A stretch of 37,377 bases of DNA from Chromatiales bacterium (lineage in GTDB: Bacteria > Pseudomonadota > Gammaproteobacteria > SZUA-152): assembly GCA_026982475.1 (NCBI GenBank), contig JALSHB010000193.1:1-37377 (forward strand), read 5' to 3'. The position numbers and the translations under genes were made by a program. The notes below the pieces were generated by a model. That model saw nothing but the letters and a program-made list of their open reading frames with translations. It made no database searches and was not told the origin of the DNA. Below, piece by piece: positions 32,433 through 37,377 of this stretch (within the stretch, counting starts at the first letter, position 1; every line of letters begins with the position of its first letter).

Positions 32433-33284
32433 TCAACCCTCACAGGCCGCCAGTAACGGTGAGCGGTTGCAACCCCGCGCGACGATCGCGCGCCAGCGGC
32501 TGGCGGCCTGCGCGGCCACGTGCCGTGCCTGCGCCTCGCCCTCGAAGGCGGCGAACACACAGGCGCCGGTGCCGGTCAGACGCCCCGCCGCGTGCGCGTT
32601 CAACCACCTCAGCGCGGCGCCGACATCCGGGTAGGCGGCCCGAACCAGGGGTTCGAACACGTTCCGCCCAACCCCGGCGAGGTAATCACGCATTTTGATG
32701 GGTTGAAGATCGCGTGTCAATTGCGGGTCGGCGAACAAATCCGCCGTGGCGACATGGGCGTCGGGCTGCAGGATCACGAACCAGGGCTCCGGCAGGTCGA
32801 CGGGCTGCAACCGCTCCCCCACCCCCTCGGCCCACGCGGCGCGGCCGCGCACGAACACCGGCACGTCGGCCCCCAGGCGCAGACCCAGCGCGGCGAGGCG
32901 CGCCTCCGACAGTCCCAGCCGCCACAACCGGTTGAGGGCCACCAGGGTGGTGGCGGCATCGGAGCTGCCGCCGCCCAGACCGCCGCCCATGGGCAGGCGC
33001 TTGTCGATGTGGATTTCCACCCCCCGCCCGCAGCCGGTCTCCGCCTGCAGCAGGCGCGCCGCGCGCAGCGTCAGATCCGTCTCCTCCGCCACGCCGGCCA
33101 GCGCCTCGCGGCGCCGCACCACGCCGCTGTCATCGACACGGAAGTGCAGCTCGTCGCCAAAGTCGATGAACTGAAACAGGGTCTGCAACTCGTGATAGCC
33201 ATCGGCGCGGCGGCCGGTGATGTGCAGGAACAGGTTGAGCTTGGCCGGGGCCGGCCAGGACGGCGGGACGGTGGAATCGTTCAT
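32433..33284 (-). CDS. ispE: 4-diphosphocytidyl-2-C-methyl-D-erythritol kinase
   Basis: This 283-residue GHMP-family kinase phosphorylates CDP-methylerythritol in the non-mevalonate isoprenoid pathway. It shows the substrate-side start WPAPAKLNLFLHITGRRADG with the catalytic Lys, the ATP-binding glycine loop LPMGGGLGGGSSDAATTL, and LTGTGACVFAAF near the C-terminus. The ATG at 33284 (MNDSTVPPSWPAPAK) fits the family, though its ribosome site is weak. It starts 13 bp after lolB, so coupled translation is likely. Confidence 0.96.
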   Translation of the reverse strand: MNDSTVPPSWPAPAKLNLFLHITGRRADGYHELQTLFQFIDFGDELHFRVDDSGVVRRREALAGVAEETDLTLRAARLLQAETGCGRGVEIHIDKRLPMGGGLGGGSSDAATTLVALNRLWRLGLSEARLAALGLRLGADVPVFVRGRAAWAEGVGERLQPVDLPEPWFVILQPDAHVATADLFADPQLTRDLQPIKMRDYLAGVGRNVFEPLVRAAYPDVGAALRWLNAHAAGRLTGTGACVFAAFEGEAQARHVAAQAASRWRAIVARGCNRSPLLAACEG

Positions 33285-33297
33285 GGCGGGGAAGAGA

Positions 33298-33903
33298 TCA
33301 GGCCTGCACATCCCAGCGTTCGATCACCAGGCGCACGTTCAGGCGATCGTTTTCGAGGAAGACCTTCTTCGGCAGATCGACATTCTGCACATGCAGGTAG
33401 CCGCGGTAACGGATGTCCCAGCTGGCCTGCTGGAGGCGCGCCAGGCGGCCGGCGCCATCGTATTCGAGGCTCGACGGCAGATCCGGCTGCGGCAGGCCGG
33501 TGACCCAGTAGCGCAGGCCGGTCACCGGCAGGCGCATGCCGATGAACCGAAACAGCAGGCTTTCGGCGTCGGCGGCGGTGTATCGCTGGCCGTTGGCGAC
33601 CTCCATCAGCACCCCGGCATCCTCGCTGCGCAGACGCGCGCCCCCCATGCCCATGGGCGCATCGAAGGCGATCTGGAACTGTTCACCACCCTGCCGCCAG
33701 CGCAGCTTGCCGCTCCAGCTGTCGTCTTCCGTGTGTACCGATAGGCGCCCCGTCAGCGCCCAGCCATCCAGACCCGCCACCCGTGCCTGGTGCACCTGCC
33801 AGGCCTGGGCCTCCTGCTGCGCCGTCAGCAACGGCAGACCGGGCTGGCTGGCGCAACCTGCCAGCAGCAGAACGGCGGCGAGGACGGAGAGAACGCGCAA
33901 CAT
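33298..33903 (-). CDS. lolB: Outer-membrane lipoprotein insertion protein LolB
   Basis: This 201-residue protein receives lipoproteins from LolA and inserts them in the outer membrane. It has a signal peptide with lipobox LLAGC (Cys about 17) and a mature part with GLDGWALTGRLSVHTEDDSWSG, WRQGGEQFQIAFDAPMG and RLPVTGLRYWVTGLP, typical of LolB. Its ATG directly follows the stop of the TPR gene (TAGATG), which indicates translational coupling. TPR protein, LolB and IspE form one operon. Confidence 0.95.
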   Translation of the reverse strand: MLRVLSVLAAVLLLAGCASQPGLPLLTAQQEAQAWQVHQARVAGLDGWALTGRLSVHTEDDSWSGKLRWRQGGEQFQIAFDAPMGMGGARLRSEDAGVLMEVANGQRYTAADAESLLFRFIGMRLPVTGLRYWVTGLPQPDLPSSLEYDGAGRLARLQQASWDIRYRGYLHVQNVDLPKKVFLENDRLNVRLVIERWDVQA

Positions 33904-35640
33904 CTACAGGCCGAACCGCTTCACCACCTTGCGCAGCCCGTCATGCTCGGGAAACTGCTTCAGGTACGACTCCCAGACCTCGATGGCGGCCTGCTTGTCG
34001 TTCAGCTTCCACAGCACCTCGCCGAGATGGGCGGCGATCTCGGGATCCTTGCCCAGATCCAGCGCCTTGCGCAGGTAGTCACGGGCTTTTTCCAGATGAC
34101 CCAGCCGGTACTGCACCCAGCCCATGCTGTCGATGATCGCCGGGTCCTCGGGCGCCAAGGCAAGGGCGCGCTCGATGTAGCCTAGCGCCTCCTCATAGCG
34201 GTCGGTACGATCCGCCAGGGTATAACCCAGGGCATTCAAGGCCTGGGCATTGTTGGGCTCGCGCGCGATGATGGCGCGCAGGTCCTGCTCCGCCAGGTCC
34301 AACTTGTCCAGCCGCTCGGCGACCAGGGCGCGGGCGTAGAGCAGGGAGGTGTCGTCCGGCAGCTCTTTCAGTTTTTCCGTGAAAAGGTCGAAGGCGGCCT
34401 GATATTCGCCCGCCTGGCGCAACAGCTCGCCCTCCACCAGATACAGGCGCCGGCGGTCTTCGTCGCTGTAGACGCGCAAGGAATGCAACAGCTTGCGCGC
34501 GTCCTCCAGGCGCCCGGCATCGGCCATCAGACTGGCGGCGCGGGCATTGGCATTGACGTAATACTCGCCGTGGCGCACCGCCAGATAATGCCGCAGCGCC
34601 TGCTCCGAATCGCCCTGCAGTTCATAGACGCGGCCGAGGTAGAAGTTGGCCTCCAGCATGCGCCGCCCCAGGGCCAGCACGGCCTTGAGATGGGTCTTGG
34701 CGGCGTCCAGCTTGTCCATCTGCAAGGACAACACGCCGGCGGCATAGCGCACCTCGACGTTGTTTGGGTACTCCTCGGCCAGGGCATTGAACGCCTTCAG
34801 CGCCTCCTCCAATCGATCGACCTCGGTAAGCAGGCGCGCATAGGTGATGCGCACATCGGGGTCATCGGCCAGATCGCCCTTGAGCTGGCTGGCCAGATAG
34901 TCCACCGCCTCCTGCCTGTGCCCCTGCAAGGCCATCACCCGCGCGCGCAACACCACCACCTGCCGCCAGCCAGGTTTCAGCGCCTCGGCCTTGTCCACCG
35001 AACCCAGGGCCGCATCGAGCTTGCCCTGGCGCATGGCCAGCCAGGCATGGGCCAGCCAGGCATTGGGGTCATCCCTGTGCCTGGCAAGCAGGTTTTCCAT
35101 GATGCCCATGGCGGCATCACGGTCCTGCTCGCGGGCCAGCTGGCTGGCGACCTGCTGGAAACCATGGTTGGGCAGGTCCACCGACAAGTCGAGATAACGG
35201 GCAAACTGGGCCTCGGCCTCCGCCACTTGGCCCTGGCTCAGCAGCAGCGCCCCCAGCATGCGGTGCGCATCGGGGTTTTCCGGCGCCAGCTCGGCCCACA
35301 GACTCGCCGCCTCCAGCGCCGGCCTCAGCGCCCTGGCATACAGCGCCACGCGGGCCGCGCGCTCGGCAAGACGGGGGTCGCGGGTGGTCTTTGCCGCCGC
35401 CTGATAATTGGCCACGGCGACACCCAGCTGGCCGCGCTGCGAGGCGATGTCCGCCACCAGCAGCTGAAACATCACCTCCGGCGGGATCTCTGCCTGCTCC
35501 TCGGCGGCGTCTGGCGCGGTCGCGTCGGGGGTGGTCGGGGCGTCCGGAACCGGCGCCTTCGGCGTCGTGGTCTCCACCGGGCGGACGGCGCAACCCGTCA
35601 CGGCCGCGGCGGCCAGCAAGACGAAAATCAATTGCTTCAT
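33904..35640 (-). CDS. TPR-repeat lipoprotein
   Basis: This 578-residue protein has a signal peptide with lipobox VTGC (Cys17), a Pro/Thr-rich linker (about residues 19-50), and then tandem tetratricopeptide repeats to the C-terminus. Recognisable units include EDARKLLHSLRVYS, NAQALNALGYTLADRTDRYE and DSMGWVQYRLGHLEKARDYL. Such repeats mediate protein contacts. The gene upstream of lolB in many gammaproteobacteria is a TPR protein like this one, whose exact role is not settled. GGAG precedes the ATG at 35640. It probably carries the promoter for lolB and ispE. Confidence 0.92.
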   Translation of the reverse strand: MKQLIFVLLAAAAVTGCAVRPVETTTPKAPVPDAPTTPDATAPDAAEEQAEIPPEVMFQLLVADIASQRGQLGVAVANYQAAAKTTRDPRLAERAARVALYARALRPALEAASLWAELAPENPDAHRMLGALLLSQGQVAEAEAQFARYLDLSVDLPNHGFQQVASQLAREQDRDAAMGIMENLLARHRDDPNAWLAHAWLAMRQGKLDAALGSVDKAEALKPGWRQVVVLRARVMALQGHRQEAVDYLASQLKGDLADDPDVRITYARLLTEVDRLEEALKAFNALAEEYPNNVEVRYAAGVLSLQMDKLDAAKTHLKAVLALGRRMLEANFYLGRVYELQGDSEQALRHYLAVRHGEYYVNANARAASLMADAGRLEDARKLLHSLRVYSDEDRRRLYLVEGELLRQAGEYQAAFDLFTEKLKELPDDTSLLYARALVAERLDKLDLAEQDLRAIIAREPNNAQALNALGYTLADRTDRYEEALGYIERALALAPEDPAIIDSMGWVQYRLGHLEKARDYLRKALDLGKDPEIAAHLGEVLWKLNDKQAAIEVWESYLKQFPEHDGLRKVVKRFGL

Positions 35641-35841
35641 CGAGAACTCCATCAATGGCCCGGGAGGCGGGCCAGCACGTTTGTTCGACCACATCGGGCG
35701 CGATTTATTCGGCCTGTCCGGCGCCGCCCCGCAACCGGCCCGACGCCGAGCACTCACATTACCGCCGAAACCAAGAATCCTGGCCAAACCCGGCGCGCAA
35801 ACCATTGCCCCGGGTCCGTAGGTGCATGATCATCTGAAACC

Positions 35842-35874
35842 AAAAAACCCCGCCTCACCAGCGGGTGAACGGGG
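35842..35874 (-). terminator. Terminator-like hairpin in the hemA/TPR gap
   Basis: On the minus strand CCCCG and TCACC pair with GGTGA and CGGGG around CGCT (small interior loop), followed by six T residues. It lies 200 bp before the TPR gene, pointing toward it, so it would end a short transcript starting in the gap. No further signal was seen in 35641-35841. Confidence 0.7.
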
Positions 35875-35963
35875 CACGGCCCAAACCCGGCAAAAACGCG
35901 CGCTTGTCACATACACCGGCAGCAAGTCACGGATTCAGGTTGTATTAATCCCACTTATCACGC

Positions 35964-35992
35964 AGAATCTTGCGTTCATTTTTGGGTGTCAA
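35964..35992 (-). promoter_or_regulatory. Candidate sigma-70 promoter reading toward the TPR operon
   Basis: On the minus strand TTGACA (35987-35992) is a perfect -35 box, 17 nt before GATTCT (35964-35969), a poor -10. Transcription would start near 35957 and meet the hairpin at 35842-35874. Confidence 0.4.
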
Positions 35993-36005
35993 ACACGACT
36001 GCTGC

Positions 36006-37268
36006 ATGTCTCTCCTAGCCTTCGGCATCAACCACAAAACGGCTCCCGTGGATATCCGCGAGCGGGTGGCGTTTGCCCCCGGAGAACTGACCACGGCCCT
36101 GAAAAAACTGGTCTCTTGCCCGCACATCCAGGAAGCCGCCATCGTTTCCACCTGCAACCGCACCGAGCTGTACTGCGGCCTGGAATCCGATGACGTGCAC
36201 GCCATCGTCGACTGGTTTCGAGAATATCACAAGCTCGACAGGCGAGACATCGAACCCTACATCTACCTGCACCCCAACGACGAGGCCGTGCGCCACATGC
36301 TGCGCGTGGCCTCCGGACTGGACTCGCTGGTGCTCGGCGAGCCGCAGATCCTCGGCCAGATCAAGGACGCCTACGCCGCCGCCAGCAAGGCCGGCACCAT
36401 GGGCGGGCAGCTGGACCGCCTGTTCCAGCACACCTTCTCGGTGGCCAAACAGGTGCGCACCGACACCGCCATCGGTGCCAGCGCGGTGTCCGTGGCCTTC
36501 GCCGCGGTGAGCCTGTCGAAGCAGATCTTCAGCAATTTCGAGGACCACACGGCGCTGCTCATCGGCGCCGGCGAGACCATCGAGCTGGCCGCCCGCCACC
36601 TGCACCAGAGCGGCATCGGGCGCATGATCATCGCCAACCGCACGTTGGAAAACGCCCACGCCCTGGCCCAGGAATTCAGCGCCTACGCCATCGCCCTGCC
36701 GGAGATCAACGACCACCTGGCCGAAGCCGACATCGTCATCTCCTCCACTGCCGCGCCAGTAGCCATCCTCGGCAAGGGCAGCGTGGAGACGGCGCTGAAG
36801 GCGCGCAAACACAAGCCCATGCTGCTGGTGGACATCGCCGTTCCGCGCGACATCGAGCCCGAGGTCAGCGACCTCGACGACGTCTACCTGTACACCGTGG
36901 ACGACCTGCAGGACATCATCCAGGAGGGCCTGCGCTCGCGCCAGGAGGCCGCCCAGCAGGCCGAGGAGATCATCGAGGCCCAGGTCTCCCACTTCATGCA
37001 CTGGCTGCGCTCGCTGAACGCGGTGGACACCATCCGCGCCCTGCGCGACCAGGCCTGCGCGCAGAAGGACGTGGAGCTGGAACGCGCCCTGCGCCTGCTG
37101 CACGCCGGCAAGGCCCCCGAACAGGTGCTGCGCGAGATGGCCCTGCGCCTCACCAACAAGCTCATTCACACCCCCAGCGTGCAACTCAAGCGCGCCGGCT
37201 ACGACGACCGCCGCGAACTGTTCAGCGCCGCCCGCGAGCTGTTCGAACTGGACGACGACGGCCTCTAG
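36006..37268 (+). CDS. hemA: Glutamyl-tRNA reductase
   Basis: This 420-residue enzyme reduces glutamyl-tRNA with NADPH to glutamate-1-semialdehyde, the first committed step of tetrapyrrole synthesis by the C5 route. The N-terminus [19 protein letters not shown] is typical. The nucleophile is Cys50 in [26 protein letters not shown] follows, the NADPH domain contains [16 protein letters not shown], and a C-terminal dimerisation helix closes it. No good Shine-Dalgarno precedes the ATG at 36006. It is upstream of prfA, as in E. coli, and divergent from the TPR-lolB-ispE operon. Confidence 0.97.
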   Translation: MSLLAFGINHKTAPVDIRERVAFAPGELTTALKKLVSCPHIQEAAIVSTCNRTELYCGLESDDVHAIVDWFREYHKLDRRDIEPYIYLHPNDEAVRHMLRVASGLDSLVLGEPQILGQIKDAYAAASKAGTMGGQLDRLFQHTFSVAKQVRTDTAIGASAVSVAFAAVSLSKQIFSNFEDHTALLIGAGETIELAARHLHQSGIGRMIIANRTLENAHALAQEFSAYAIALPEINDHLAEADIVISSTAAPVAILGKGSVETALKARKHKPMLLVDIAVPRDIEPEVSDLDDVYLYTVDDLQDIIQEGLRSRQEAAQQAEEIIEAQVSHFMHWLRSLNAVDTIRALRDQACAQKDVELERALRLLHAGKAPEQVLREMALRLTNKLIHTPSVQLKRAGYDDRRELFSAARELFELDDDGL

Positions 37269-37342
37269 CGAGTCCGTCCCCTTCGGCCCGGCCCGGCCGC
37301 CCGGCAGATTCCATCGCGCAGTCCCCCACACAGAGCATCACC

Positions 37343-37377
37343 ATGAAACCCTCCATCCACCACAAGCTGGAAACCCT
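37343..37377 (+). CDS. prfA: Peptide chain release factor 1, 5' end only
   Basis: The window ends 35 nt into a frame that starts MKPSIHHKLETL, which resembles the N-terminus of RF1 (family start MKPSI..KLE.L). Its position directly after hemA, as in E. coli hemA-prfA, supports the call. RF1 ends translation at UAA and UAG. Only the first residues are visible, so completeness cannot be judged. Confidence 0.85.
   Translation, partial: MKPSIHHKLET

Overview
The window is GC-rich chromosomal DNA from a gammaproteobacterium. Three things support this: the block lolB-ispE-tRNA-Gln-prs-rplY-pth-ychF divergent from hemA-prfA, the enhancer and sigma-54 control of glnK-amtB, and the presence of ComM, DbpA, TmcA, UbiK and LolB. 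DsrE-like and DUF2892 genes suggest a sulfur-metabolising lineage (Chromatiales-like), but this is inference. No phage, insertion sequence, CRISPR array or rRNA was seen.

Layout. 1-2315: a dispersed repeat, then a receiver protein, an HD-GYP response regulator and a TerB-like protein, all on the minus strand. 2441-9109: a secreted DsrE-like protein (+), then a minus-strand cluster read from 9109 downwards: lipoprotein, RND adaptor, RND permease, a small unknown membrane protein, a Crp/Fnr regulator and a DUF2892 membrane protein. The permease, small protein and regulator overlap by 4 nt each. 9307-11360: comM and ubiK, separated by nested inverted repeats. 11455-13389: glnK-amtB with an NtrC site, a -24/-12 promoter and a terminator. 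13507-17637: a DUF4124 protein, divergent speE and speA with a repeat element between them, and a DUF2914 protein. 17904-19159: three poorly characterised small proteins. 19411-22748: an msrA remnant, tmcA and a D-hexose-6-phosphate mutarotase. 23010-28246: dbpA, a beta-barrel-like protein and a 1025-residue lipoprotein. 28430-37377: tRNA-Met, ychF, pth, rplY, prs, tRNA-Gln, ispE, lolB and a TPR lipoprotein on the minus strand, then hemA and the first codons of prfA on the plus strand.

Most genes are conserved housekeeping functions: translation (pth, rplY, ychF, prfA, tmcA, tRNAs), cofactor and isoprenoid synthesis (hemA, ispE), nucleotide precursors (prs), polyamines, nitrogen uptake and envelope assembly. 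The unusual content lies in the RND/Crp-Fnr/DUF2892 cluster, which carries a candidate operator and a 13-bp tandem repeat in its last leader, and in at least three families of small repeats. Some of these repeats have been absorbed into coding ends: the comM C-terminus and the tmcA N-terminus. A candidate short transcript lies in the hemA/TPR intergenic region, and a near-palindromic 20-bp motif recurs in intergenic DNA.
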